Below, one piece after another: positions 28,379-37,570 of a stretch of DNA of 64,000 bases. The DNA comes from Burkholderiales bacterium (GTDB lineage: Bacteria; Pseudomonadota; Gammaproteobacteria; Burkholderiales; Casimicrobiaceae). Every line of letters starts with the position of its first letter. Within the stretch, counting starts at the first letter, position 1. The notes under the pieces are model-generated. The model was given only the letters and a program-made list of their open reading frames with translations. It ran no database searches and was not told the DNA's origin. Both the position numbers and the translations under genes were made by a program. Location: positions 124,001 to 188,000 of the forward strand of contig JAEUPL010000021.1 of NCBI GenBank assembly GCA_016790165.1. The letters run 5' to 3'.

Positions 28379-28727
28379 TCAGGTGCAGCGAAAGTTGGGA
28401 GGCAGTTCATGTGCGGCTGCAACATTCTAGCGATGCGGTTTGTATCGAATTTCGATTCAGCAAATGGATTCAGGCTCAAAGTTGCCCACAGGGACTGTGG
28501 ATAACTATCGGAATAACTCGACGATTTCACGTCAAACCCGCATGGAATCGTTGTTCCTGCCTCTGCTCGCTGTCTGCGCCGAAAAAACATAAACTCGATC
28601 AATGAGTTACACCGATATTTCTAGCGTGTGGCGGTGTCATCGATGAGACGGCCACAAGAACTTTCCGAGCCGATCGCGCAGCTCGGCGAGCGCGCCACCG
28701 CAACGCACGATCAGCACGGCCGTGCCG
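28379..28727. other. Divergent intergenic region, glnS/xseA
   Basis: About 350 bases hold no gene that I can support. It carries one perfect DnaA-box-like nonamer, TGTGGATAA at 28496-28504 (reverse complement TTATCCACA), alone and without an AT-rich unwinding region or neighbouring boxes. Confidence 0.5.
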
Positions 28728-30110
28728 ATGTTTGAGGCATCCTCGCCCTCCTCCGCCTTCACGAGTGCCACCGCGATCTCGGTGGGAGACCTGCTGCAAC
28801 GCGCGCGCGCTGCACTGGATCGTGCGCTGCCGCTGCTCTGGGTCGCCGGTGAGATATCTGGTTTCAAGCGGGCCGCGTCCGGGCACTGCTATTTCGACCT
28901 GAAGGACGACCAGGGCAGCGACGCGCAGATCGCCTGCGTGCTCTACCGCCATCGCGCCGCGCTGGTCGGCGTTGAGCTACGCGATGGTGTTCACGTCGAT
29001 TTGCGCCTACGGGCGGCGATTTACGAGCCACGGGGCAGTCTGCAATTTATGGTGGAGCAGGCGCGACTCGCGGGCATCGGACGACTGTACGAACAATTCC
29101 TGCGCGTGAAGGCGAAACTACAGGCAGAAGGATTGTTCGACGCGTCACGCAAGCGAACTCTGCCGCCGCTGCCGATGACGGTAGGGCTTGTCACGTCGTT
29201 GCACGCGGCCGCACTCGCCGATCTGCTGCGCGTCCTGCGCGACCGCTGGCCGCGACTACGTGTGGTGATTTATCCGTCGTTGGTGCAGGGCGTTGACGCC
29301 CCCGGTCAACTCATCCGCGCACTGGCAACCGCCAATGCCCGACGCGAGTGCGATCTGCTGGTCATTGCCCGAGGAGGTGGCAGCGCGGAGGACCTCTGGG
29401 CATTCAACGACGAAACGCTGGCGCGCGCTATCGCAGCGTCGGCACTACCGGTGGTCAGCGCGGTCGGCCACGAGACTGACTTTAGCCTCTGTGATCTGGT
29501 CGCCGACGTGCGGGCACCTACGCCAAGTGCGGCAGCTGCGTTGGTCGTACCGGAGCGCAGGGCGCTGATCGGTGCGGTCGAACAACTCGGAACGCGCATG
29601 CAATGGGCGGTGCGCGGCCGGCTCGACCGACTGCAGGAGCGCGTGGATCGCGCCGCCATGCAGTGCCGGAGCAGCGCAGCGTCGCTGCAGCCGTGGCGAG
29701 AACGATTGCTGCGACTCTCGAGCCTTCTTCCGCGGGCACTCATGATTGGATGGCCCGTGCGACAGCGGCGCCTGGACAACGTCGCGCGACGACTGTTGTT
29801 GAGCGACGCTACTCTCGCGATATCCCGCAACCGACTGGCGCCGCAGGCGCTGGCGCTGCGCACTGCCCTTGCCGACCGTCTCAGTATGGCTCGTCGTCGC
29901 GTGAGCCAAATGGAGCACGCGCTCGCTCTACTGAATCCAGACCGCGTGCTGGCCCGCGGCTACGCGATCGTGCAAACCGCTACCGGCGAGCCCGTCTCGT
30001 GCGTCGCAGACGTGCTGCCGGGCCATGCGCTGTCAATTCATCTTGACCAATGCACAATTGACGCCGAGGTAGTCGCTGTGCGGTCACATTCAACGGACAA
30101 AGTAGGTTGA
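28728..30110 (+). CDS. xseA: Exodeoxyribonuclease VII large subunit
   Basis: A protein of about 460 residues, with an N-terminal OB domain (ISVGDLLQRARAALDRALPL, then LWVAGEISGFKRAASGHCYF) and the nuclease domain (GLVTSLHAAALADLLRVL, IARGGGSAEDLWAFNDE, SAVGHETDFSLCDLVAD). It degrades single-stranded DNA together with the small subunit XseB, not seen in this window. The start is ATG 28728 or GTG 28722. The next gene begins 56 bases after the stop. Confidence 0.94.
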   Translation: MFEASSPSSAFTSATAISVGDLLQRARAALDRALPLLWVAGEISGFKRAASGHCYFDLKDDQGSDAQIACVLYRHRAALVGVELRDGVHVDLRLRAAIYEPRGSLQFMVEQARLAGIGRLYEQFLRVKAKLQAEGLFDASRKRTLPPLPMTVGLVTSLHAAALADLLRVLRDRWPRLRVVIYPSLVQGVDAPGQLIRALATANARRECDLLVIARGGGSAEDLWAFNDETLARAIAASALPVVSAVGHETDFSLCDLVADVRAPTPSAAAALVVPERRALIGAVEQLGTRMQWAVRGRLDRLQERVDRAAMQCRSSAASLQPWRERLLRLSSLLPRALMIGWPVRQRRLDNVARRLLLSDATLAISRNRLAPQALALRTALADRLSMARRRVSQMEHALALLNPDRVLARGYAIVQTATGEPVSCVADVLPGHALSIHLDQCTIDAEVVAVRSHSTDKVG

Positions 30111-30166
30111 ATCGACAATGCCAATGTCATAGCATCTGGGGTTGGATTTTTCTGAGGAGGCCGCCG

Positions 30167-32551
30167 ATGCGATCCCTTTTAGCGGGCCTGACGCTCACAG
30201 CCGCGATGGCTTCGTACGCGAGCTGCCCCTTTAATGTGTCCGGGACTGGCACTCCGACCGATGCGGCAAGCTTCGACGCCCTTCGCGACGGCGTCCTCAT
30301 TACGCGCTATGCGCAAGGGTTACGTGGCGCAACCTTGGTGGCCGGCACAGGTGCTGCGACGCCAGCCACCGACAATCTGATCGCTGCGAATATCGCCGCG
30401 CTCGACGTCAACGGCGACGGCTTCCTTGATCTGCAAGACGTCACTGTCATCAACCGCGCCCTGTTCGGCTTCTCCCCGAACCTTCAGACCACAGGCGTCA
30501 CGCCTGTCAACTACGCCACGCGTACCAGCAGCGAGGCCATCAAGGCCTACATCGCCAATGGCTGCACCCTGACTTTTGCCGCACCAGCCAATGACCAAAT
30601 CGCGGCGTCACGTTTTCTGATTCAGTCGACGTTCGGGCCGTCGCGTTCCGATATCAATGCGTTTCTCGCGCTTGCCCCGGATGCTGCCGTTGCCGGTACG
30701 GACGATCACAAGAAGCGCCGCTCGACGTGGCTAACACAACAGTTCGCCACACCGCGCCTCGGAAGGCATTTTGACTACCTCCTGGCGAGAAAGGTGGAGT
30801 ACGACGCCCTGAGTCAGACGTTCTATGCCGAGATGAGCCGCGAGGCATTCTGGAAGCAAGCGCTCAAGGGTCCAGATCAGCTCCGACAGCGGCTGGCCTA
30901 CGCGCTGTCCCAAATTCTCGTGGTCTCTGAAAGTGGTGGGTCGAGTGATCCGTTTGAGTTGGCCGCGTATCTTGATCTGTTGGCCGACAATAGCTTTGGC
31001 AATTTTCGCGATATTTTGTACAAGGTCGCACTTTCACCGGCGATGGGCGAATACTTGAGCCATCTCCGCAATGACGGCGGTAGCGCGAATCCGAACGAAA
31101 ACTTCGCCCGCGAAATCCTGCAGTTGTTCGCGGTCGGCTTGGTGAATCTCAACCTCGACGGCACGCCCGCGACACCGCTCACCGCAAGCTACGACGAAAA
31201 CACCGTCAAAGGATTCGCCAAAGTATTCACCGGCTTTACCTTCGACGACCCGTATTGCCGCACCAACGATCCCGGCGAGCCTACCTATGCCATCGCCCGC
31301 AGCAACTGCCGCGATGGCTACTCAGCCCTGCACCCATCGTGGTATTGGTCGCCTGGCGACAACCCGCCCGCCAACGCCGGCGGTGAAACCTTCGGCCCGG
31401 TGCTCGCCGGGTGGCGACGTCCGATGGTGGCTTATGCAGGCAAACACAGCGCGCTGTCGAAGCAGTTGCTGAGCTACAGCTACGCAAGCCCCGTCTCCGC
31501 CTGCGTGTCAGCCGTCGCAACGGCATCGTCGGTCAACTTTGCCGGCGGTGCGGTGGGTGAGATCGCCGCCATCAACACCACGGGCTCCGGCGTGACCACT
31601 GGAACGCGAGTCAACGCGACGCAAGCCTATGCCACGCTGAACACCGCCATCGACAACATCTTCTGTCACCCGAACGTGGGCCCGTTCATCAGCAAGGCAC
31701 TCATCAAATTCTTTGTGACGTCCACACCGTCGCCCGCCTATGTCGCACGTGTTGCCGCCGTGTTCAACAACAACGGCAGCGGCGTCCGCGGCGACATGCA
31801 GGCGGTGATTCGTGCCATCCTCATGGATGACGAAGCGGTCACGCCCGCGACCACACTCACGGCGGGCGACTATCAGAAATTCGGCAAATTGCGCGAACCG
31901 GTCATCCGTCTCGCGTCCATGCTTCGCGCCTTCGGTGGTACCACGGCGTCGGGCCGCTACCCGCTCCACTACATCAACGACGTCGAATACGGCATCAGTC
32001 AGGGGCCGCTGCAGTCGCCCACGGTATTCAATTTTTACCTGCCCGACTTCGTACCTCCGGGTGCTGTCGCGGCGGCGGGCGCCACCGCGCCGGAGTTCCA
32101 GATCACCACGACGACCGCGATCGCATCGACACAAAATTTCCTGGGCAGCGTCATTTCCAGCAGCCACAACAACAACCTGTACAAGCAGAATGGCCTGGGC
32201 AATTTCTCGGGCACTTGCGACACCGGATCCGCCAGCACCAACGTCCCGGAATGCATCTTCTCCGACCTTTCGGACTTGTACGCCATTCAGGCCGATACCA
32301 ACGCCTTGTTCGACTACATCAATCTCGTCCTCCTCGGCGGGTCGCTCTCGTCCACCAACAAGGCAGCGCTGGTGGCAGCGCTTGACGGTGGATTCGCGCC
32401 ATGCCAGACGCCAACGAGCCGACCAGAATGCGTGGGAAGCCCTTCTAACGACCCATACCCATACACGAACTGGCAAACGAGGAAGCGCAACCGCGTCAAA
32501 GGCGCCCTTTGGCTCGCCGTCCACACGCCGGAATTCCAAATTCAACGCTGA
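30167..32551 (+). CDS. DUF1800 domain secreted protein with a dockerin-like segment
   Basis: A 794-residue exported protein. ATG 30167 follows GAGGAGG and begins a signal peptide (MRSLLAGLTLTAAMASYA). Residues of about 75-105 carry a dockerin/EF-hand-like calcium loop (DVNGDGFLDLQD followed by a helix), preceded by a weaker copy. From about residue 165 comes the DUF1800 domain (AASRFLIQSTFGPS, ANPNENFAREILQLFAVGL, then FTGFTFD). DUF1800 has no known activity but is typically encoded just before a DUF1501 gene, as here. Extracellular or periplasmic action is likely; function unknown. Confidence 0.88.
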   Translation: MRSLLAGLTLTAAMASYASCPFNVSGTGTPTDAASFDALRDGVLITRYAQGLRGATLVAGTGAATPATDNLIAANIAALDVNGDGFLDLQDVTVINRALFGFSPNLQTTGVTPVNYATRTSSEAIKAYIANGCTLTFAAPANDQIAASRFLIQSTFGPSRSDINAFLALAPDAAVAGTDDHKKRRSTWLTQQFATPRLGRHFDYLLARKVEYDALSQTFYAEMSREAFWKQALKGPDQLRQRLAYALSQILVVSESGGSSDPFELAAYLDLLADNSFGNFRDILYKVALSPAMGEYLSHLRNDGGSANPNENFAREILQLFAVGLVNLNLDGTPATPLTASYDENTVKGFAKVFTGFTFDDPYCRTNDPGEPTYAIARSNCRDGYSALHPSWYWSPGDNPPANAGGETFGPVLAGWRRPMVAYAGKHSALSKQLLSYSYASPVSACVSAVATASSVNFAGGAVGEIAAINTTGSGVTTGTRVNATQAYATLNTAIDNIFCHPNVGPFISKALIKFFVTSTPSPAYVARVAAVFNNNGSGVRGDMQAVIRAILMDDEAVTPATTLTAGDYQKFGKLREPVIRLASMLRAFGGTTASGRYPLHYINDVEYGISQGPLQSPTVFNFYLPDFVPPGAVAAAGATAPEFQITTTTAIASTQNFLGSVISSSHNNNLYKQNGLGNFSGTCDTGSASTNVPECIFSDLSDLYAIQADTNALFDYINLVLLGGSLSSTNKAALVAALDGGFAPCQTPTSRPECVGSPSNDPYPYTNWQTRKRNRVKGALWLAVHTPEFQIQR

Positions 32552-32571
32552 TTCACGACGGAGAGCTTGCC

Positions 32572-34482
32572 ATGACCCCGAACGACTTTGCCCAGCGCCG
32601 TCAATTCCTCAAGTCCGCCACCGCCGCCGCCATCGCCGGTGGCCTTCCGACGCTGGACATGCTGACCAACGTTGCCCTCGCCGCAGCGCCAATTGGCAGC
32701 AACGAGGTGGACTCGGATTACAAAGCGATCGTCTGTGTCTTCCTCTACGGTGGGCAGGACACGCATAACGTGCTCATCCCCTATCAGGACGGCAATGCGG
32801 CAGGCACGGCCCTCGGCGCCACGACCGTTGAATTTGACCGCTACGCGCACGACCGCTCCAACTTCACCACCGCCAATCCGGGCGGCGACCCGGCGACGCA
32901 GACTGCTGCCACCGGCAACCTCGCCTACACCCGTGCACAACTCACCGCGACGGCCTTGCCCGAAACCACGGTCAACAGCCTCACGGGCACCGCGAATGCG
33001 ACGGCGGGCGGTTGGACAACCAATACCTATGGTCGCAAGTTCGCGCTGCACCCGAGCTACAGTGAACTGGCCTCCATTTACACCGGCAGCGGCAAACTTG
33101 CGGTCATCGCCAACGTCGGTCCGCTGGTGGCACCGCTGACGCGACAGCAGTGGTACACCGGGGCGGGTGCACGTCCGGTGAATCTGTACTCGCACGACGA
33201 CCAGCAAAAGGGCTGGATGAGTGGCACGGCGAACATCGCCAATCCCTCCATCGGGATTGCCGGCCGCCTGGCCTCACATCCGTTCGTCGCGGCGATGAAT
33301 GCAGGCGCCAAAATCTCCACGCAGGTCTCCGTCGATGGTACGAACATCTTCATGCTCACGCCCACCACGGCGCCCGTCGAGGCGATCCCGTATCAGGTCG
33401 GCACCGGCAGCATCGGCCGACTCAATCCGGTCACCACATCAACGGGCACCGTCGCCCCCGGCACGACCTGTGACACGCGGAGCACCTGGATTAACGGCAA
33501 CCCGACATCGGTGTATTGCGTTTCCGGGGGACCCATCGCAGTCAGCAACGGTTATTCCTGGGTGAGTTCGATGAACGCCGCGTTCCTCGCACGAATGAAC
33601 AGCGTGAGCGAAGGTACCTCGGTGTACAACGACCAGTGGCGGCAGACGATGCGCAAGTCGATTGACACACAGATCGCAGTCTCGCAGGCGTTCATCAATA
33701 GCCCGCCTTCCGAAGAAATCGTTGCGCCTTTTCAGACTGCCGCGGCGAACGGCCTCAGTCTCAGCGGAGGTTCGCTCGGCGCACAGCTGCGCATGGTGGC
33801 CGCCATGATCCGTGCCAGCGTTCAGCTCGGCGCCACCAATGCCAGCCCCATCAAACGCCAGATTTTTTTCGTCAGCATCGGCGGCTTCGATACGCACGGC
33901 GTGGAGTTCTGGACCAACAATCCAAATAACAACTCGCAACTCAGCAAAGCGATCAACGCCTTTTGGACCGCGATGGGCAACATCACGGTGCGCAATCCCG
34001 CTGTTCCAGGCGAAACGGCACAGAACCGGGTCACGCTATTTACGATGACCGATTTCGGTCGCACGCTCGACTCCAACGGCCACGGGTCAGACCATGGCTG
34101 GGGTAGTCATCACTTCGTTCTGGGTGGCGCGGTGAACGGCGGCAAGATCTACGGGCAGAACCACAACGTCACCTCGGCACCGGTCACGGCACCGATCTAT
34201 CTTCAGGTGGACAACACCGCCGGCGCGGTGCCACGAATCGGGCTATCACCCTACAGTGGCACCACGCGCATTCAGAATCAGCTGAATCACTCCCTTAACC
34301 GCGGCGAACTGCTGCCCACGACAGCGAGCGATGCCGTGGTGGCCACGATCGCCAACTGGTTCTACACCTCGCCGTCGGCCACCAATCCGATGGCAACCCC
34401 AAGCGAAGTGAACGCGCTGTTCCCAACGTTGGGCACGTCGCACCCGAACGGCTGGAACATGGGGTTCATGAACCTGGCGTAG
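32572..34482 (+). CDS. DUF1501 family protein with Tat-like signal
   Basis: A 636-residue protein starting at ATG 32572. The N-terminus has a twin-arginine signal (RRQFLKSATAAAIAGG), so it is probably exported folded. The family signature KAIVCVFLYGGQDTHNVLIPY follows the signal, and VTLFTMTDFGRTLDSNGHGS plus DHGWGSHHFVLGGAV lie near the C-terminus; DUF1501 is distantly related to the alkaline phosphatase/sulfatase fold with metal-binding Asp/His. It is 20 bases after DUF1800 and certainly co-transcribed. The biochemical function is not established. Confidence 0.9.
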   Translation: MTPNDFAQRRQFLKSATAAAIAGGLPTLDMLTNVALAAAPIGSNEVDSDYKAIVCVFLYGGQDTHNVLIPYQDGNAAGTALGATTVEFDRYAHDRSNFTTANPGGDPATQTAATGNLAYTRAQLTATALPETTVNSLTGTANATAGGWTTNTYGRKFALHPSYSELASIYTGSGKLAVIANVGPLVAPLTRQQWYTGAGARPVNLYSHDDQQKGWMSGTANIANPSIGIAGRLASHPFVAAMNAGAKISTQVSVDGTNIFMLTPTTAPVEAIPYQVGTGSIGRLNPVTTSTGTVAPGTTCDTRSTWINGNPTSVYCVSGGPIAVSNGYSWVSSMNAAFLARMNSVSEGTSVYNDQWRQTMRKSIDTQIAVSQAFINSPPSEEIVAPFQTAAANGLSLSGGSLGAQLRMVAAMIRASVQLGATNASPIKRQIFFVSIGGFDTHGVEFWTNNPNNNSQLSKAINAFWTAMGNITVRNPAVPGETAQNRVTLFTMTDFGRTLDSNGHGSDHGWGSHHFVLGGAVNGGKIYGQNHNVTSAPVTAPIYLQVDNTAGAVPRIGLSPYSGTTRIQNQLNHSLNRGELLPTTASDAVVATIANWFYTSPSATNPMATPSEVNALFPTLGTSHPNGWNMGFMNLA

Positions 34483-34590
34483 CGCGCAACGGGCGAACGC
34501 CCTGGCCGCATCGATGGCGTTGGTTCGTGATCGCCCGTGACGACGCGGCAGGCCTCGGAAGTGTCTAGCCGACGTATCATCGCAATCATC

Positions 34591-36129
34591 ATGAGGTTGT
34601 CGCACGTTTTGCAAACCGGTGTATGGTGCCGATTGCCGACGGTTCGCGCGCGGGCCGTCGCCGCTGCGTGGCTGCTGTTCAGCGCGGTGTCAGGCGCTCA
34701 GGATGCGAACCACGGAAAACAGCTCTACAACACATCGCTCGCACCCGGTGAGCTCAGCTGTAGCGCCGGCGCCTGCCATGGCCCCAATCCACTGGCACGG
34801 CAAAACAAAATCCAGAACGGCGATACACCCGACGGTATCGCGTTTGCGCTGAACACGGTCGTGCAGATGGCAGGTCTGCGAGGTCACATCAACGGCGCTC
34901 AGATTCTTGATCTTGCGGCGTACATCGCCGATCCGGCGTCGGCAACCGGAGCGCCGACCCTGCAACTCTCGCCCAGCGCGCTGAACTTTTCGGCCACAGC
35001 GCCAGGCAATACTGCGCCAGCGCAAACGCTCTCGATCAGCAACACCGGCACCGCCGCGCTTTCGATCGGCACCGTTTCGTCGTCGAGCAGCGAATTCCCG
35101 GTCACGACAAACTGCGCGACGGTCGCCGTTGGCAGCTCATGTACGGTGACCGCGGGCTTTGCGCCCGGCACCCTCGGGGCGCGCTCGGCAACGCTTTCCA
35201 TCGCTCACAACGACGTATCGCTCGCCAATCCCTTGCTGGTCGCGTTGACTGGGGATAGCGCCGCGGCCTTCGTGTCCTTCTCGCCGTCCGACGGGCTGAC
35301 GTTCCCACCAACCACCGTGGGACGAAACGCCATGATGCAGACCGTCGAGGTCAGCAACACCGGAAACCTGCCACTCACACTCGCCTCCGTTGCGCTCAAC
35401 CCCTCAGCGTCGTCGTTCGTGATTTCGGTGGCGGGGACGACGTGTGTATCGGGTTTCGTACTGGCTGCTGCGTCAACGTGCCTCCTCGGCATCGTTTACA
35501 CGCCGGCAGCGCCGGGCGGCGAACAAGTGCAACTGGTCATACAACACACGGGCATTGGCGGTTCGACCAGCCTCCCGGTGAGCGGCACCGGCGTTGCGGT
35601 AGGCGCCGGGAATGCCACCATGACCGAATTCCGCTACGCGCCGCTCGACTACTACTTCATGACCTCGCGCGAGGGGGAAAAGGCACTGCTCGATTCGCTC
35701 AACGGCTGGTCGCGGACCGGAGAGTCATTCCCGGTGTTGCCTGATAGCGGAGACGCCGGCAGCGGACGGAAGGGAATTTCGCGCTACTACTTCGATCAGG
35801 TCGCGCGCAACAATTCGCGCGGCAGTCACTTCTATACGCTGGTTGAGAGCGAAAAGCTGGCGCTCACCACACTGAACCCGGGTAACGCGCAACAACCCCG
35901 ATTGCCGTTTAACGAAGGCAGTGACGCGTGGGCGTACGCGCCGGTCATTGAGGGGGTGGGCGGGAGTTGCGCCAGCGGGCAGTTGCCGGTGTACCGTCTG
36001 TTTCGTGCCGCGGCAAAATTCCCCGACGACCCCAATCACCGCTTCACGACCAGCCGTGTGCTCTATGACCAGTTCGTCGCGCTCGGCTGGGACGGTGAGG
36101 GCGTGAAGTTTTGCGTTGCGGCGCAATAA
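34591..36129 (+). CDS. Secreted protein: cytochrome-like domain, Ig-like repeats, DUF5648 end
   Basis: A 512-residue exported protein from ATG 34591 with a signal peptide ending near VSGAQ. Residues of about 45-105 look like a small c-type cytochrome, but the haem motif is CSAGACH, four residues between the cysteines instead of two. Then come two Ig-like (choice-of-anchor D/HYDIN type) repeats of about 100 residues each (LQLSPSALNFSATAPGNTAP; FSPSDGLTFPPTTVGR). The last 150 residues match the DUF5648 type (EFRYAPLDYYFMTSREGEKA, NHRFTTSRVLYDQFVALGW). It follows DUF1501 by 108 bases and may act with that pair on the outside of the cell. Confidence 0.8.
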   Translation: MRLSHVLQTGVWCRLPTVRARAVAAAWLLFSAVSGAQDANHGKQLYNTSLAPGELSCSAGACHGPNPLARQNKIQNGDTPDGIAFALNTVVQMAGLRGHINGAQILDLAAYIADPASATGAPTLQLSPSALNFSATAPGNTAPAQTLSISNTGTAALSIGTVSSSSSEFPVTTNCATVAVGSSCTVTAGFAPGTLGARSATLSIAHNDVSLANPLLVALTGDSAAAFVSFSPSDGLTFPPTTVGRNAMMQTVEVSNTGNLPLTLASVALNPSASSFVISVAGTTCVSGFVLAAASTCLLGIVYTPAAPGGEQVQLVIQHTGIGGSTSLPVSGTGVAVGAGNATMTEFRYAPLDYYFMTSREGEKALLDSLNGWSRTGESFPVLPDSGDAGSGRKGISRYYFDQVARNNSRGSHFYTLVESEKLALTTLNPGNAQQPRLPFNEGSDAWAYAPVIEGVGGSCASGQLPVYRLFRAAAKFPDDPNHRFTTSRVLYDQFVALGWDGEGVKFCVAAQ

Positions 36130-36143
36130 CGTCCAGTTGACCC

Positions 36144-37118
36144 ATGGCGAACCAGACGACCGACGGGGCAACGGCGGCCCCGTTCTATGAAACCGGCGAG
36201 CGGTCGGACGATCACCGCTTCCACTTCGGTGCGATGGCGAGCGCTTGCGAAGTGCGCCTGGCTGGCGTCTCCCGCGATGTGGCAGCAACATGGGCCGCGC
36301 AAGCCATCAACGAGGTGCGGCGCATTGAACTCAAGTATTCGCGCTACCTTGCGGACAGCGTCGTGTCGCGAATCAACGCATCGGCGGGCGTGGCTACCGG
36401 ATGCGAGCTCGACGCGGAAACGGCACAGTTGCTCGCGTTCGCGGATCAGCTTTTTCACCTGAGCGACGGCCTCTTCGATATCACGTCCGGCGTACTGCGC
36501 CGGGCGTGGAATTTCCGCGAGCCCCAGTTGCCCAGTCCAGATCGCATCGCGGCCCTGCTGCCGCTCGTGGGATGGCGCGAAGTGCGCCGGGAAACGGTGA
36601 AGGGCACGACCCGCGTGACCTTGCCACGCGCCGGCATGGAGCTTGACTTGGGTGGCTTTGGCAAGGAATACGCAGCCGACCGCGCGGCGGCACTGCTCAG
36701 TCAGGCAGGCGCAACACGCGGCCTGGTGAACCTGGGCGGCGACTTGCGCGCGCTTGGCCCCCAATCCGATGATGAGCCGTGGAGCATCGGCATCCAGCAC
36801 CCGCGCGATCCGGCGAGCACGATCGCCAGCATTCGACTGGCGCGCGGTGCGCTCACCACCAGTGGCGACTATGAGCGCTATTTTGATCTCGACGGCAAGC
36901 GTTACTGCCATATCCTCAATCCGCAGACTGGCTGGCCGATCGATGGATGGCAAGCAGTCAGCGTGGTTGCACCGCTCGCCGTCGCAGCGGGCGCGATGAG
37001 CACCATCGCCATGCTCAAGGGTGACGCCGCGGCGGCGTTCCTGGCCACCCAGCAGGTAGCCTGGCTGGGCGTTGACAAAGCTGGCGAAGTCATCCGCCAC
37101 GGAATAGCGACGTGCTGA
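36144..37118 (+). CDS. apbE: ApbE family FAD:protein FMN transferase
   Basis: A 324-residue ApbE protein, which attaches FMN from FAD to Thr/Ser of flavoprotein targets. Conserved segments are FGAMASACEVRL, LDLGGFGKEYAADRAA, GLVNLGGDLRALG, LTTSGDYERYF and CHILNPQTGWP. Most ApbE proteins are exported lipoproteins, but the N-terminus here (MANQTTDGATAAPFY) shows no signal peptide or lipobox, so it may work inside the cell or the true start may differ. It begins 14 bases after the cytochrome-like gene; no FMN-binding target domain is recognisable nearby. Confidence 0.9.
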   Translation: MANQTTDGATAAPFYETGERSDDHRFHFGAMASACEVRLAGVSRDVAATWAAQAINEVRRIELKYSRYLADSVVSRINASAGVATGCELDAETAQLLAFADQLFHLSDGLFDITSGVLRRAWNFREPQLPSPDRIAALLPLVGWREVRRETVKGTTRVTLPRAGMELDLGGFGKEYAADRAAALLSQAGATRGLVNLGGDLRALGPQSDDEPWSIGIQHPRDPASTIASIRLARGALTTSGDYERYFDLDGKRYCHILNPQTGWPIDGWQAVSVVAPLAVAAGAMSTIAMLKGDAAAAFLATQQVAWLGVDKAGEVIRHGIATC

Positions 37119-37570
37119 GGACGCACCAGCGGTCCGACGGTGCCATTGGCACCGATTCAGCGCCGGTAACAGCTTGGCGCGATTTCCAGACGGAATAGAC
37201 TGTATCTTGGGGGTTTCGGAACATTTGACCTCACAAGTCGACTTCATGCATTTCATGCGTTCAAGCACCGAATCGCCGTCGCTTTGCCGTGAAAGCTGTT
37301 GAGATTTGTTGTCGCGAAAACCCAACGCGTAGCCCGCTCATACCAGAGCGTGCCCGGCGGAATCCTTGCCGCGCTGCCAAACATCGCTACATTTACCGCA
37401 GGCCGTCTGCCGAATGCAATTGCTTACCTCCGCTCTCCGCAGCCCCGTGCTGCCTCCGTCTCCGGCGCCATGCCTTCTCCGGCATGCTCGGCTGCTGCGT
37501 TAACTGTGTCGAGCTGCCCTGCGCCCGCCCCCTTCCCGTTGTTTCTGTCTTTCTCCCCGCAAGGAACTTC
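37119..37570. other. Intergenic region upstream of phoH
   Basis: No gene is visible in these 452 bases. The region contains a diverged copy of the palindromic repeat (37170-37298) and ends with AAGGAA 6-10 bases before the phoH ATG. An open frame reaching into it from phoH has a Cys/Arg-rich composition unlike the protein and is not counted. Confidence 0.55.
37170..37298. repeat. Palindromic repeat, diverged copy 3
   Basis: The right half keeps the family plan: AAGTCGACTT at the centre (37235-37244), an ACCG block, GTCG, and a terminal GAAAGCTG ending at 37298, the same distance from the centre as in copies 1 and 2. The left half is degenerate, with CAGCTT displaced to 37170. Similarity is weaker than between the other copies. 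Confidence 0.4.

Noticed and set aside
28496-28504. Perfect DnaA-box nonamer between glnS and xseA
   Set aside because: A lone box with no cluster, AT-rich stretch, or replication genes; expected by chance in 64 kb. Not called an origin.
36425-37118. A minus-strand reading through the ApbE region into the gap as a gene
   Set aside because: Antisense to ApbE motifs; its only conserved-looking stretch lies in the palindromic repeat.
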